Source: Flammeovirgaceae bacterium UBA976
GTDB lineage: Bacteria; Bacteroidota; Bacteroidia; Cytophagales; Cyclobacteriaceae
Length of the DNA: 64,000 nt
Direction: 5' to 3'
Assembly: GCA_002292365.1 (NCBI GenBank)
Contig: DBBU01000001.1
Coordinates: 3,551 to 67,550 of the forward strand
Shown here: positions 9,466 through 19,130 of the stretch, in pieces
How positions within the stretch are numbered: the stretch's first letter is position 1
Layout: the number at the start of each line of letters is the position of its first letter
The notes under the pieces: model-generated
The model's input: the letters and a program-made list of their open reading frames with translations, nothing else
What the model was told of the DNA's origin: nothing
Database searches by the model: none
Made by a program: the position numbers and the translations under genes

Positions 9466-10365
9466 ATGGTCGCTATTATTGTAGTTAATTGGAAAAATTA
9501 TGATGACACGCAAGATTGCCTAAAATCACTGCATCAGACCAAAAATACCGATTTTAGCATTATAGTGGTAGACAATGAAAGTCAAAAAAAACCTGCCGAA
9601 AAATTAAAAAGTAACTTTCCAAGTATCACATTCCTACCTCAAAAAAAAAATCTGGGCTTTACGGGAGCCAATAATATTGGCATTAAATATGGGTTAACTT
9701 TAAGTGCTGAGTATATCATGTTGTTAAATAATGACACCATTGCCCCCAGAAATTTTATAGATCCCCTTTTGATGACCCTCCATTCTAATCCTCATATTGC
9801 CGCGGTACAGCCAAAAATAATGTTCCATGATAAACCTGATAAGATATGGAATGCAGGGGGTATTTATTATCCATTAAATGCGTCCACAAGAACCATTGGA
9901 TACAACCAGACAGACACTGAAAAATATAATGAGTCTAGGTATGTCGATTGGATCACGGGTTGTTGCATCCTTATAAAATCAGAAATAATCACCGAGGTGG
10001 GATTGTTGAACGAACACTTTTTTGCCTATTACGAAGATGTGGATTGGTCTTTAAGAATTCAAAAATTGGGCTATCTTCTGGCTTACAACCCGACCCTTCC
10101 GATTTATCATAAGATAGGGGCCAGCAGTAAAAATAAAAAAAAAATGGAAGAGGGATTTCTATCTCCATTTGTTCATTACTTAAATATAAGAAATCATATT
10201 TTTCTTGCCAGATTACACACTAGAGGCATTCATGCCATCAACGCTCATCTTTGTCTTTTATTGAAAATAATCAGTTATAGTGTATATTTCATATTGAAGC
10301 GACGAAGGAAAAAATTAAAAATATCTTGGAAAGGTTTTTTAGAGGGATATTCAACACAATTGTGA
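9466..10365 (+). CDS. Family 2 glycosyltransferase
   Basis: This is a GT-A fold transferase of 299 residues related to rhamnosyltransferases. The N-terminus VAIIVVNWKNYDDT is the usual first strand, followed by VDNES, an NND motif in the nucleotide-sugar site, and FAYYEDVDWSLR near 185-195, which holds the putative catalytic acidic residues. A hydrophobic C-terminal segment (LLKIISYSVYFIL) may associate with the membrane. It would add one sugar of the repeat unit on the cytoplasmic side; donor and acceptor cannot be read from sequence, but dTDP-rhamnose is available from the upstream rfb genes. Confidence 0.9.
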   Translation: MVAIIVVNWKNYDDTQDCLKSLHQTKNTDFSIIVVDNESQKKPAEKLKSNFPSITFLPQKKNLGFTGANNIGIKYGLTLSAEYIMLLNNDTIAPRNFIDPLLMTLHSNPHIAAVQPKIMFHDKPDKIWNAGGIYYPLNASTRTIGYNQTDTEKYNESRYVDWITGCCILIKSEIITEVGLLNEHFFAYYEDVDWSLRIQKLGYLLAYNPTLPIYHKIGASSKNKKKMEEGFLSPFVHYLNIRNHIFLARLHTRGIHAINAHLCLLLKIISYSVYFILKRRRKKLKISWKGFLEGYSTQL

Positions 10366-10448
10366 CACTTATTTATGCTTATCTACTACATTGATATGAT
10401 ACCTCTTTGCCCAAACATTCAACGAATGGTAATGAGTATCTAAAAAAA

Positions 10449-11855
10449 ATGTCCATTCTCATTTTCATATTAATTGCCCTCACCCTCCTTTTAGGCACAG
10501 GATATCTTATTTTTCTTTTGATAAAAACAGGAAAAGAATGGTACTTTCTTATCTTCTTTATACTGTATTTACCAATGTACATCACTTTGCAGAGCTTCGT
10601 TTTTCAACAAACCAAAAGCCCTGTAGGAGTATTTATCATTCAATACCTCAAAGAATTTGTATTATTTATTGCCCTGGCGGTCTTCGTCTTTTATCAACCG
10701 GATCTGATTAGAAAAAAATTCAAGTTTAACAAAATAGACCTCGTATTTGGCGCTTTTATTCTTTTGGCGTTTATTTTTCTGGTATTGCCGATAGGAGAAG
10801 TTACCTTTTTGGCCAAAGTCGCCTATTTCAAGAACATCCTACTCATGGGTCTCATTTATTTTTTAGGAAGAAATATGACCTTGAATAACTATCAAACACA
10901 ACTAACCCTTAAGCTCATTCTTGGCATCGCTTTTGGTGCTTTTTGTATCAATTTAGCAGAATTCGCTAGCGGCATTCATTTGCATACTCTTGTCAATTAT
11001 GGTAATTTTCAAAATGCCATAAATGAAGCTGAGCCTACTGGAAATTATGGACTATCATGGACCTTTGAAACCCAATCTGGCGTAAAAAGATTTGGCGCAT
11101 TTTTTGCTAATCCTTTAGATCTTGCCAGCGCCTCCCTACTCGCTTTTCCCATAGCGTTTATTTTTTTTATTAAGACCCCACATAGAACCAATCAAATACT
11201 TTACGCAGGCCTCATGACGGCTATTGTTGGATCACTCTTTTTCGCTTACTCAAGGGCTTCTCTGGCCGCTTTTATTGTAGAATTAATCTTTATTGCTTTT
11301 ATATTCAAATACTACCGCTTGCTTTGGGCGGGTGTCTTTTTCATATTTTCTTCCGTTATTTATATCATGTATTTTGCCTCAGAGGATTTATATTTTTTTG
11401 TTTTGGATACGTTGACTTTTGAAAATGCTTCGAGTTTGGGTCACCTTATTGAATGGTTTGAAGGCCTCGAAAGTATGATTGAATTTCCAGAGGGGATCGG
11501 CCTAGCCATGAGTGGTAATGGGAATGGCGTCGATAATGAAAATAGCGTAGGAGGAGAAAATCAATTTCTCATTTTTGGCGTTCAAATGGGCGTTTTAGGC
11601 CTGTTTCTTTATGTCAATCTACTATACCTGGCCATAAAAAGCAGTATTCAAGCCTATCGAAAGGCACTCACCCCCAATGACCAAATCATTTCATTTGTAG
11701 CTGGAACCACCAAATTTGCCTTACTCTTGCCCTTATTCACGGCAAATGCGGAACTCTATCTGTTCGTATCCTTAATTAGCTGGTGGATGGTGGGTCAAAG
11801 TGTGAAAATAAAGAACAGTACGGCCATTTTACCTAATGCGATACCTCATGACTAA
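10449..11855 (+). CDS. O-antigen ligase/polymerase-like membrane protein (Wzy candidate)
   Basis: This polytopic membrane protein of about 468 residues has ten or more hydrophobic helices and a larger loop around 310-365, as in the Wzy/WaaL family. The segment KRFGAFFANPLDLAS resembles the R-x-G-x-F-x-N-P motif common in these proteins. It probably polymerises flipped repeat units in the periplasm, or ligates chains to an acceptor. I chose the ATG at 10449, which begins in a hydrophobic leader; an upstream in-frame TTG at 10407 would add 14 unconserved residues. It overlaps the next gene by 8 bases. Confidence 0.8.
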   Translation: MSILIFILIALTLLLGTGYLIFLLIKTGKEWYFLIFFILYLPMYITLQSFVFQQTKSPVGVFIIQYLKEFVLFIALAVFVFYQPDLIRKKFKFNKIDLVFGAFILLAFIFLVLPIGEVTFLAKVAYFKNILLMGLIYFLGRNMTLNNYQTQLTLKLILGIAFGAFCINLAEFASGIHLHTLVNYGNFQNAINEAEPTGNYGLSWTFETQSGVKRFGAFFANPLDLASASLLAFPIAFIFFIKTPHRTNQILYAGLMTAIVGSLFFAYSRASLAAFIVELIFIAFIFKYYRLLWAGVFFIFSSVIYIMYFASEDLYFFVLDTLTFENASSLGHLIEWFEGLESMIEFPEGIGLAMSGNGNGVDNENSVGGENQFLIFGVQMGVLGLFLYVNLLYLAIKSSIQAYRKALTPNDQIISFVAGTTKFALLLPLFTANAELYLFVSLISWWMVGQSVKIKNSTAILPNAIPHD

Positions 11856-12948
11856 AGAAAAAGTCATCATTGATATTCAATATTTACTGATGGCCAAAAC
11901 AGGTCTCAATACGTATATCCAAGAATTGCTCGCGGCTACGGCCCAATCCAATAAGTATGAATATTTGATCTATCCCAACTTATATCAAATTGAAAAAAAT
12001 AATTTTTTCAAGCATCATAATAAATGGCGCCATATTTTATTCCATTTTTATACTTTGCTTTGGAAGCAATTGGTGATTCCTTTGCTAATATTATGGCATC
12101 GTCCCAAAGCCATCATTTTTCCTGATTTTCATGCACCCCTTTGGAGCCTTCCGTGTGCCAAAATCATCGTATTTCACGATGCTTTTTTTTGGGAAAATCC
12201 ACAAGATTATAATAAATGGTGGTTAAAATACTATTTATGGTCCATTATTGAGGGTCTTAATGGTAAAAGTAAAATCATCTCCGCTTCATTGGCAACAGAA
12301 AAAAAAATCACCTCCTTATTGAAGCCAAAATTGATTCAAACCATTTATCAAAGTGCCCCTCAACTTAATGTAGCAGCCGTCGCAGAACCTTATGAAAAAT
12401 TAGTCCATCAATCCTACTTTTTACACGTAGGTGTACTTGAAAAGCGTAAAAATCTGGCTGTTTTGATTAAAGGATTTGCTCTTTTTTTGAAAGAATTCCC
12501 TGACTACAAACTGGCCTTGGTAGGTCAAAAAGGACCCGCAAAGGATTTAGATGATTATCAAACGCTTAAAATTCTGGTTCGTCAACTGAATCTAAACGAG
12601 CACGTTCTCTTTACGGGATACGCTTCAGCAAATCAGCTCAAATGGTTTTATCAAAATGCCTGGGCCTATACCTTCCCCTCTGTCCATGAAGGTTTTGGTA
12701 TTCCTATACTTGAAGCCTTTTCTTATGGCTTACCAGTCATCTTGTCGGAGAATGAAGCCACCAATGAGATCGCAGGTACGGGGGGTCTTTCTGTCCAGTC
12801 TTTAGACCCTCACGCTTGGTCCAAAGCAATGAAAAAGCTGATAAACTCATCCAATCTTAGAAATGACCTCATAAAGAATGGTAAATTGCGATTGAAAGAG
12901 TTTTCCAAAAAGAATTTTCTTGAAGGAATTGAAAATTACATTGCTTAG
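11848..12948 (+). CDS. Family 4 (GT-B) glycosyltransferase
   Basis: This is a GT-B fold retaining transferase of about 366 residues. The C-terminal donor domain carries LHVGVLEKRKNL, LVGQKGP, VLFTGYAS and the E-x7-E type motif in FPSVHEGFGIPILEAFSYG, then SENEATNEIAG. It should add a sugar during repeat-unit assembly. The ATG at 11848 overlaps the polymerase stop (ATGACTAA); an ATG four codons upstream at 11836 is also possible. A hexapeptide acyltransferase follows after 5 bases. Confidence 0.9.
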   Translation: MTKEKVIIDIQYLLMAKTGLNTYIQELLAATAQSNKYEYLIYPNLYQIEKNNFFKHHNKWRHILFHFYTLLWKQLVIPLLILWHRPKAIIFPDFHAPLWSLPCAKIIVFHDAFFWENPQDYNKWWLKYYLWSIIEGLNGKSKIISASLATEKKITSLLKPKLIQTIYQSAPQLNVAAVAEPYEKLVHQSYFLHVGVLEKRKNLAVLIKGFALFLKEFPDYKLALVGQKGPAKDLDDYQTLKILVRQLNLNEHVLFTGYASANQLKWFYQNAWAYTFPSVHEGFGIPILEAFSYGLPVILSENEATNEIAGTGGLSVQSLDPHAWSKAMKKLINSSNLRNDLIKNGKLRLKEFSKKNFLEGIENYIA

Positions 12949-12953
12949 GATTA

Positions 12954-13616
12954 ATGATATTCGGTGATAAATATAAAGCTGGTTGGGGGAGGCGAAATAC
13001 CCTATCTTCTCTATTCACATTATTGAATTGGTTCATTAGGGGCCTGTTTTTCCGTTTATTTTGGCGCTCAAGTGAGGGGCTTGTTTTGATAGGTCCCTCG
13101 GTCAAAATTATTTCTGGGCACAAATTATCTGTAGGTAAAAACTTTATTATAGAAAGAGGTGCGGAAATTAATTGTATCAGTTCTGAAGGCATTCAATTGG
13201 GTGAAAAAGTTACCATCGGAAGTTATGCTACCATTCGGCCGAGTAACTTATATGGTGGCGCCGTTGGAATGGGCCTCAAAATAGGTAACCACTCGAATAT
13301 AGGGCCCTACAGTTATATTGGATGTTCAGGATATATAGAAATTGGTAATAACGTGATGATGGCCCCCAGAGTGAGTTTATACGCTGAAAATCATAATTTT
13401 GATTCTATCGATGTCCCCATGAAAGATCAAGGCGTAGCCACAGCTCCTATAATTATCGAAGACGACTGCTGGATTGCCGCCAACTGCATCATCCTATCCG
13501 GAATACGCATAGGAAAAGGATCTGTAATCGCCGCAGGCAGTGTGGTAACTAAAGACGTTGCACCCTACTCGGTCATGGGCGGTAATCCTGCAAAAAAATT
13601 AAAAACACGAATATAA
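12954..13616 (+). CDS. Hexapeptide-repeat (LbH) acyltransferase
   Basis: This 220-residue protein has a left-handed beta-helix. Hexapeptide repeats run from about 55 to 185 (for example IGSYATI, IGPYSYIG, IEIGNNVMMAP). A loop with the putative catalytic histidine is AENHNF, and the final coil reads IAAGSVVTKDVAPYSVMGGNPAKK. This is the pattern of WcaF/maltose-O-acetyltransferase-like enzymes that transfer an acetyl or other acyl group from acyl-CoA to a sugar. Within this cluster it probably decorates the exopolysaccharide repeat. The next gene starts directly at its stop. Confidence 0.9.
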   Translation: MIFGDKYKAGWGRRNTLSSLFTLLNWFIRGLFFRLFWRSSEGLVLIGPSVKIISGHKLSVGKNFIIERGAEINCISSEGIQLGEKVTIGSYATIRPSNLYGGAVGMGLKIGNHSNIGPYSYIGCSGYIEIGNNVMMAPRVSLYAENHNFDSIDVPMKDQGVATAPIIIEDDCWIAANCIILSGIRIGKGSVIAAGSVVTKDVAPYSVMGGNPAKKLKTRI

Positions 13617-14759
13617 TTGCGCATCCTTTTCTTACATAGCTCCTCTGACATGTATGGTGCCAGTAAAATTTTGCTGATCACCCTGCAGATGCTTATAAAA
13701 AATGGCCATAAACCTCTCGTGGTGCTATCTGAAGATGGATTATTAAGCCGAGCATTAAAAAAGGAATACATTGAGGTCCGCTTTATTAAACTTGGCATCA
13801 TTAGAAGAAAATACTTTAATTTCAAAGGCCTAATCAATAGGTTTAGAACTCTTTGGATCGCAAAAAATCAACTGACTGAATTATGTATTCAAGAAAATAT
13901 TGATTTGATCTACTCCAATACGGCGGCGGTTATCGTGGGCGGCTGGGTGGCCAGAAAATGTCGGCTCAAACATGTGTTTCACATACATGAAATCATACAA
14001 TCCCCCTCTTGGTTTGCTTTTTTAATTCATAAGATGATCGCAAGGAATGCCGATCATGTCATAGCGGTATCTCGTGCGGTCAAAGACCACCTATCCACAT
14101 TCATCCCACAACACAAAATTTCTGTCATCTATAATGGATTAGATTATTCATCTTTATCGTCGAATCAAAATTTATCTAAAGAATTATCTCTCCGTCCAAA
14201 CCATCTGATCATTGGCATGATTGCCAGAGTGCATCCATGGAAAGGTCAAAGCTATTTTATAGACCTTGCCAAAGCGTTGCTAAAAAAAAAATCAGCACTT
14301 ACTTTTATCATGGTCGGTGATGCCTATCCTGGCAATGAATACCTTTATGATGAATTGAATGCGAAGCTAGAAACCCTTGGACTCAAAAGCCATTTTATCA
14401 ATCTAGGTTATCGAGAAGACATCATGGCCATTCTCAATACACTAGATCTCTTCATCCTTCCCTCCACGGCACCCGATCCTTTTCCTACCGTTATATTAGA
14501 AGCGATGTCTTGTCAGAAAACGGTCATTGCTACGGCACAAGGCGGCGCCTTAGAAATGATTGAACATCAAGTTTCAGGCATCCATATTCCTCTGGACAAT
14601 GCGCAAGAGGCTGCCAAAATTATTTCCCCTTACTTGTCTGATGAAAAAATGCGTAGGGCTATGGGGCAAGTGGCTCAACAAAAAGTGAATGCCGACTTTT
14701 CACTGGTCTCCTTTGAAAAAAACATCATGCAACTCCTTACTGTAATCCATGAACACTAA
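13617..14759 (+). CDS. Family 4 (GT-B) glycosyltransferase
   Basis: This is a GT-B transferase of 380 residues. The N-terminal acceptor domain begins RILFLHSSSDMYGASK. The C-terminal domain has IGMIARVHPWKGQ, VGDAYPGNE and LPSTAPDPFPTVILEAMSC, with the conserved glutamate in VILEAM. The start is a TTG that immediately follows the upstream TAA; the next methionine (residue 12) would remove the first strand and the glycine/serine loop, so the TTG is preferred. It overlaps the next transferase by 11 bases. Confidence 0.9.
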   Translation: MRILFLHSSSDMYGASKILLITLQMLIKNGHKPLVVLSEDGLLSRALKKEYIEVRFIKLGIIRRKYFNFKGLINRFRTLWIAKNQLTELCIQENIDLIYSNTAAVIVGGWVARKCRLKHVFHIHEIIQSPSWFAFLIHKMIARNADHVIAVSRAVKDHLSTFIPQHKISVIYNGLDYSSLSSNQNLSKELSLRPNHLIIGMIARVHPWKGQSYFIDLAKALLKKKSALTFIMVGDAYPGNEYLYDELNAKLETLGLKSHFINLGYREDIMAILNTLDLFILPSTAPDPFPTVILEAMSCQKTVIATAQGGALEMIEHQVSGIHIPLDNAQEAAKIISPYLSDEKMRRAMGQVAQQKVNADFSLVSFEKNIMQLLTVIHEH

Positions 14760-15876
14760 CCCCCCCAGTATTGCCCTGATTGGTACGCGAGGCTATCCCT
14801 ATGTGTACAGTGGCTATGAAACCTTTGCTAAAGAACTCTCGGAACGCCTAGTTGAAAAAGGGATCAAAGTGACCATTTATTGTCATAAGAATCTTTTTGA
14901 ACACCGGCCCAAGCAAATAAAAGGGATCCATCTGGTCTACCTTTCGGCCATTGAAACTAAAATACTCAGTCAATTGAGCCATTCACTTTTTGCGTTTTTG
15001 CATGCTTGCTGGCAACCCTACGATGTTGTACTTGCCGTCAACTCAGCCAACGGACCGTTTGGTTTATTGACCAGATTGTTTCGAAAAAAAACCATGATCA
15101 ATGTGGATGGCTTAGAATGGATGCGTCCCAAATGGCAAGGTTTGGGATCAAAATATTTTTATTGGTCTTCAAAGCAGGCGACCCGTTTTTTTGATTTGAT
15201 CATCAATGATTCCTTCGAGATGCAACGGGTATATAAAAAAGAATTTCAAACGGATTCCAAAGTCATTGCTTATGGAGCCGAGCCTAGATACTCACAGAAT
15301 CCTTCATTGATTGAAAAATGGGGTCTCCAACCCAATAGCTATTATTTGATCGTGGGTAGACTGATTCCAGATAACAATTCAGACCTCATTTTAGAAGGCT
15401 TTTTGCAGACTCTCTCGGATAAGAAGCTTGTGATTGTGGGTGACGTTCCTTTTCAAGATACCTTTGCTAAAAAAATAAAAACCCGGTCACAAACTACGGA
15501 CCGCGTCATCATGACGGGCTATGTAAATGAGTCCGAAACGCTAGCAGAACTGTATCACCATTGTTACGCCTATCTTCATGGACATGAATTCGGAGGCACC
15601 AATCCCACCATGCTCAAGGCCATGGCCTATGGCTGCGCGATTCTCGCCTTAAAAACTCCTTTTAATGATGAAATGTTAGCCAATGGTAGCTTTGGTGACT
15701 TTTTTAATAATTCCATTGATTCCGTCAGTGAAAAAATCAAGGACTTTGATCTTCATCCAAAAAGAGTCGCGGACTTAAAGAATCATTCAAGATCCGGTAT
15801 TTCAAAAAAATATACCTGGGATCATATCTGTGATCAATATATGGATGCCATTTATGGATTGATGGGCATTCGATAG
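14749..15876 (+). CDS. DUF1972-type glycosyltransferase (rhamnosyltransferase-like)
   Basis: The N-terminal domain is DUF1972 (IALIGTRGYPYVYSGYETFA), which occurs in RgpA-like and similar rhamnosyltransferases. A Glycos_transf_1 domain follows, with YLIVGRLIPDNN, MTGYV and HGHEFGGTNPTMLKAMAYG. The length is 375 residues. In a cluster that follows rfbA and rfbC, rhamnose transfer is a reasonable guess but is not proven. Its last 25 bases overlap the 3' end of the flippase gene on the other strand. Confidence 0.9.
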   Translation: MNTNPPSIALIGTRGYPYVYSGYETFAKELSERLVEKGIKVTIYCHKNLFEHRPKQIKGIHLVYLSAIETKILSQLSHSLFAFLHACWQPYDVVLAVNSANGPFGLLTRLFRKKTMINVDGLEWMRPKWQGLGSKYFYWSSKQATRFFDLIINDSFEMQRVYKKEFQTDSKVIAYGAEPRYSQNPSLIEKWGLQPNSYYLIVGRLIPDNNSDLILEGFLQTLSDKKLVIVGDVPFQDTFAKKIKTRSQTTDRVIMTGYVNESETLAELYHHCYAYLHGHEFGGTNPTMLKAMAYGCAILALKTPFNDEMLANGSFGDFFNNSIDSVSEKIKDFDLHPKRVADLKNHSRSGISKKYTWDHICDQYMDAIYGLMGIR

Positions 15877-17102
15877 GTTCTATACAATACGGCCGCGCCA
15901 AAAAGAAACATCGCCAATTCTGCTAAAGCTATACTGATCAGTAATCCATTGATCTCCAAAAAAGAAACCAAAAAAGGAAGTAAAACGAGTGCTGTTATCA
16001 GACCGATCAGGTGATAGCCGAAATACCTTTTTTTCATATCCAAAGCGATAATTAATAAGCTAATCGGGAGATTGCAAAAAAGTAAAAAAATAAATACGGG
16101 TAAAATCCATAAAAAAGGTCCTATATCCGTGAGGATAATTTCATCGGAAAGCATCTCAATAAGTGGCTCCCCAAAAAAGATGACGACAGCCATTCCTAAT
16201 AATACCATAACCAACAGCTTTGAAAAAATCGAGTATAAAAAATCTTTCAAAACACGATCTGATTCCTTCACAAAATTGCATAGCATCGGAAAGATCGCCC
16301 GGTATACCAAGGTATATGAATTAGCTATCAGCATCATGATTCGGTCAATAATTACATAAATCCCCATGAGAGGAGCACTCAGAAAAAATCCAGCGATGAC
16401 AATACCAATATTTCTATAAAACGTAGTTACCCCTTCCGAGAGAAAAATTGGAACGTTTTGATGCGCAAATGCATAAATTGCTTTGAATGATTGTTTTTCA
16501 AAGCAGAATTTCGTTTTAAAAAACAATACCCCCCATCCAAAAAAAGCAGCGATACACCACCCCACCCCATTACAAACATTCACCCACAGCAAATCATCAC
16601 TCGATTCTATAAAAAAAAGTACAGCCCCAACGTAAAACACCCTACTCAGGAAATTCAACAAAGTCAACCATATCATTTTTTGAGTCCCTTGGAAGTACCA
16701 AACGGGCATCAATGTATTGCCAATGACAATAAAATAAGAAGTCAATATTAGATATTCATAAGGCTGCCATGGAGAAACTGTTTTTACCAAAAAAACCAAT
16801 CCAATAAACGTTCCTAACAATAAAAATATTTTAATCACCAAAATTTTTTGGGTCAACGTCCGCTCCAAACTGAGATCTCCTTTGGCCTGACTGATCAAGC
16901 GTGTCCCCGTTAAATTCAGACCAAAATCAGTAATGGCAACCGCAAAATTCATGATGCCTTGTGCCAAAATAATCATCCCATAGCTTTCAAGTCCCACACG
17001 AGCCAAAAGCAGTGGAATGACTAAAACAGGCACCAAATAATTGGTCATTTGCAGGAAACCCAAGGAACCCAAGCTCTGGATAATCAATCTATTCCACTTC
17101 AT
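15852..17102 (-). CDS. Oligosaccharide flippase (Wzx-like, MATE/MOP superfamily)
   Basis: This integral membrane protein of 416 residues has about twelve hydrophobic helices. Its N-terminus (SLGFLQMTNYLVPVLVIPLLLARVG, in which the motif is the ..N....P.L.....G pattern) matches polysaccharide biosynthesis flippases. It would move lipid-linked repeat units across the inner membrane. It is the only gene of the core cluster on the minus strand and converges on the DUF1972 transferase with a 25-base overlap. It therefore needs its own promoter in the gap to the right; none matching the Bacteroidetes consensus was seen. Confidence 0.88.
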   Translation of the reverse strand: MKWNRLIIQSLGSLGFLQMTNYLVPVLVIPLLLARVGLESYGMIILAQGIMNFAVAITDFGLNLTGTRLISQAKGDLSLERTLTQKILVIKIFLLLGTFIGLVFLVKTVSPWQPYEYLILTSYFIVIGNTLMPVWYFQGTQKMIWLTLLNFLSRVFYVGAVLFFIESSDDLLWVNVCNGVGWCIAAFFGWGVLFFKTKFCFEKQSFKAIYAFAHQNVPIFLSEGVTTFYRNIGIVIAGFFLSAPLMGIYVIIDRIMMLIANSYTLVYRAIFPMLCNFVKESDRVLKDFLYSIFSKLLVMVLLGMAVVIFFGEPLIEMLSDEIILTDIGPFLWILPVFIFLLFCNLPISLLIIALDMKKRYFGYHLIGLITALVLLPFLVSFLEINGLLISIALAELAMFLFGAAVLYRTYRMPINP

Positions 17103-17453
17103 TTTCTGGTTGATTGCGGACCCCTTTTGAAATGATGGAAGTCATGAATTGATTTTTGGTCTTAATAAGCTTCAATGAATATGATTGAAATTTTGCTTTT
17201 TCTAACGTTCATGTGAACAAGAACTCGAAGACTCTTGTCCCCCTGTTTTTAGGTAATGTTTAGTATCGCTGTCAAATATATGTCATTAGTACTTTTTGGC
17301 CCCGATGAATGTCCTCTTATTGTAACACCTCTCGAATAAAACCTATTTTTTTCTGCTAACTCAAAAAAAAATCATCCAAAAAACACATGGAGCTAGATCG
17401 ATCCCATCAGTAGTGTATTAGGTATCGCTTTACGCACGATCTTAAGCTCCTTT
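17103..17453. other. Gene-free spacer between flippase and Wzi-like gene
   Basis: These 351 bases lie upstream of the flippase and downstream of the second Wzi gene, both on the minus strand. I see no credible ORF, no RNA gene and no strong terminator hairpin. It must hold the flippase promoter if that gene is transcribed separately, but no TAnnTTTG match is visible in the minus orientation. Confidence 0.5.
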
Positions 17454-19130
17454 CTATTTCATTTGCCTTCTTTTGGTGGGTAGATGATAAATCACACTCA
17501 AATTAAAGTTCCAATTGATCAGATCATTACCTGGTCCGATATAAGGGTCTCCAGGTTCTCGCTCATGTACCCACTGATAATTGAGTGAGGTAATACGCGT
17601 AATGCTGCCTTGGATCATGAGGTCTTTGATCTGCGTATATCCCTGAATCCCAATACTGTAATCAACCCAGTATTTATTCCAATCTCGATTGTGTGCATAT
17701 GCCAAATAATAGAAATCACTATTATGAAGCTCTCGCTCCAAAACTAGACCCAGTTTATGGTTTGCATTAAGCCAACTCAAATCAATGGTGGCTAGGTTAC
17801 TCCCTGGGCCAATGCCTGCCCCAATCCACTGCCCCTTCTGCGTGTATCCATGTCTGATGTTTTGATCAAGGTACCAGCTGTTCAATTCAGCTAAACTGTA
17901 ATCAGTGGATTGGGCCAATTTGGTCAGTTCGAGACCTACTTCTAGGAAGTTACCCGGTTGGTGCAAATCAAATAGTTTGGTGAATCCCAAAACAAATCCA
18001 GCATCTTTTTCTGGGACCATTAAAAACTCTTTAAAGCCCTGAAACTTATTTTTCCCACCTTCAAAATACACTTCAGCTTGGGCCTCCTTCCAAATCCAAC
18101 GCAAAAATAAGGAAGCGTATCTATCCGGTCGTATCCGATCATCTATTCCTTCATTTCGTCTAAAGACATCTGTCACCGCCGCCAACACATCCCACTCGTC
18201 TCGAGCATCCCCTAAATACTGTTGGTTAACATAGGAGAAACCCAAAAACAGGCCGTCCACCCATTTAGGTTGGTAGGAAATATGAATTCCAGATAAATAC
18301 CGGTCTGCGTCCCTAAAAGGAACATATAAATTGGTCTTACCCCCGTACTGCCGTAACGTATCGGGAGGGCTATAATCCGAATTATTTAAAATACCTCCTA
18401 TGAATTGCCCTTCAAAAGTACCAATTTTGGTATCAATCGGAATCTGAGTCTCTAACGAGAGATGCCAAAACCCCTCAGCTGCATTCGTCATTAGTAGGGA
18501 ATTCTTTTTTCCAGGACCCCACCATAAATTTTGACTGGAAAGGCCCAAAGAAAACTTGCGATAATTGAACTTTAAATAGGATTGCCCCGGCCTCAGTCGC
18601 CATTCATCCGAAGCTCCATGCTGCTCGGGGTGATCCGCGTAGGTCCACCAATTATAACGCGTCCACCAAATTCTTGGCCCTTTAAGCTCTGAAAATCCCT
18701 CGTAGTCCTCATTTTGTGCAAAAAGCCAATCGGGTTTGACTTGTATTTCTATGAATTTCCATTGAGCATAAAGACCTATGGATCTCCGGTATTGCAAGCC
18801 TTTCGCAGGATTAAAATTTCCATTATTGCGTTCATAGGGATGATTTGAATTGAAATCTAAATCCACTCGTGGATTTAAAAAAATCAATTCGAACGACTTC
18901 TGGCTAAGTATTGAATTTCCAAACCAATGATCTTTGATCAATTCGTGATCAAAATAGCTCATGTTCAAGGGCCTCTTGAAAAAAGAATAATGAATGGCTG
19001 AATCCGATATTAACTGAAGTCTCCGCAACTGCTCCTCCACGATGGGCGTACCCACATCAATGACTTGCCCCACACTTACGCTCATCTGAAAAAATATCAA
19101 TACGGCTATATGTAACGATCTTTTTTTCAA
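17454..19130 (-). CDS. Capsule assembly Wzi-like outer-membrane protein (second of a tandem pair)
   Basis: This protein of 558 residues has an N-terminal signal peptide (cleavage near SVSVGQ) and many alternating aromatic/hydrophobic strands, as expected for the beta-barrel of the Wzi/CapsAssemb family. Wzi binds capsule polysaccharide at the cell surface. The conserved stretch QNLWWGPGKKNS is near residue 200, with YQPKWVDGLFLGF and GAGIGPGSN later. It aligns along much of its length with the next gene to the right, so the pair arose by duplication. Its ATG overlaps the stop of that gene (ATGA at 19127-19130). Confidence 0.88.
   Translation of the reverse strand: MKKRSLHIAVLIFFQMSVSVGQVIDVGTPIVEEQLRRLQLISDSAIHYSFFKRPLNMSYFDHELIKDHWFGNSILSQKSFELIFLNPRVDLDFNSNHPYERNNGNFNPAKGLQYRRSIGLYAQWKFIEIQVKPDWLFAQNEDYEGFSELKGPRIWWTRYNWWTYADHPEQHGASDEWRLRPGQSYLKFNYRKFSLGLSSQNLWWGPGKKNSLLMTNAAEGFWHLSLETQIPIDTKIGTFEGQFIGGILNNSDYSPPDTLRQYGGKTNLYVPFRDADRYLSGIHISYQPKWVDGLFLGFSYVNQQYLGDARDEWDVLAAVTDVFRRNEGIDDRIRPDRYASLFLRWIWKEAQAEVYFEGGKNKFQGFKEFLMVPEKDAGFVLGFTKLFDLHQPGNFLEVGLELTKLAQSTDYSLAELNSWYLDQNIRHGYTQKGQWIGAGIGPGSNLATIDLSWLNANHKLGLVLERELHNSDFYYLAYAHNRDWNKYWVDYSIGIQGYTQIKDLMIQGSITRITSLNYQWVHEREPGDPYIGPGNDLINWNFNLSVIYHLPTKRRQMK

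Noticed and set aside
16072..16359. 95-codon plus-strand ORF inside the flippase gene
   Set aside because: It is a Lys/Ile/Ser-rich low-complexity frame, antisense to membrane helices of the flippase.
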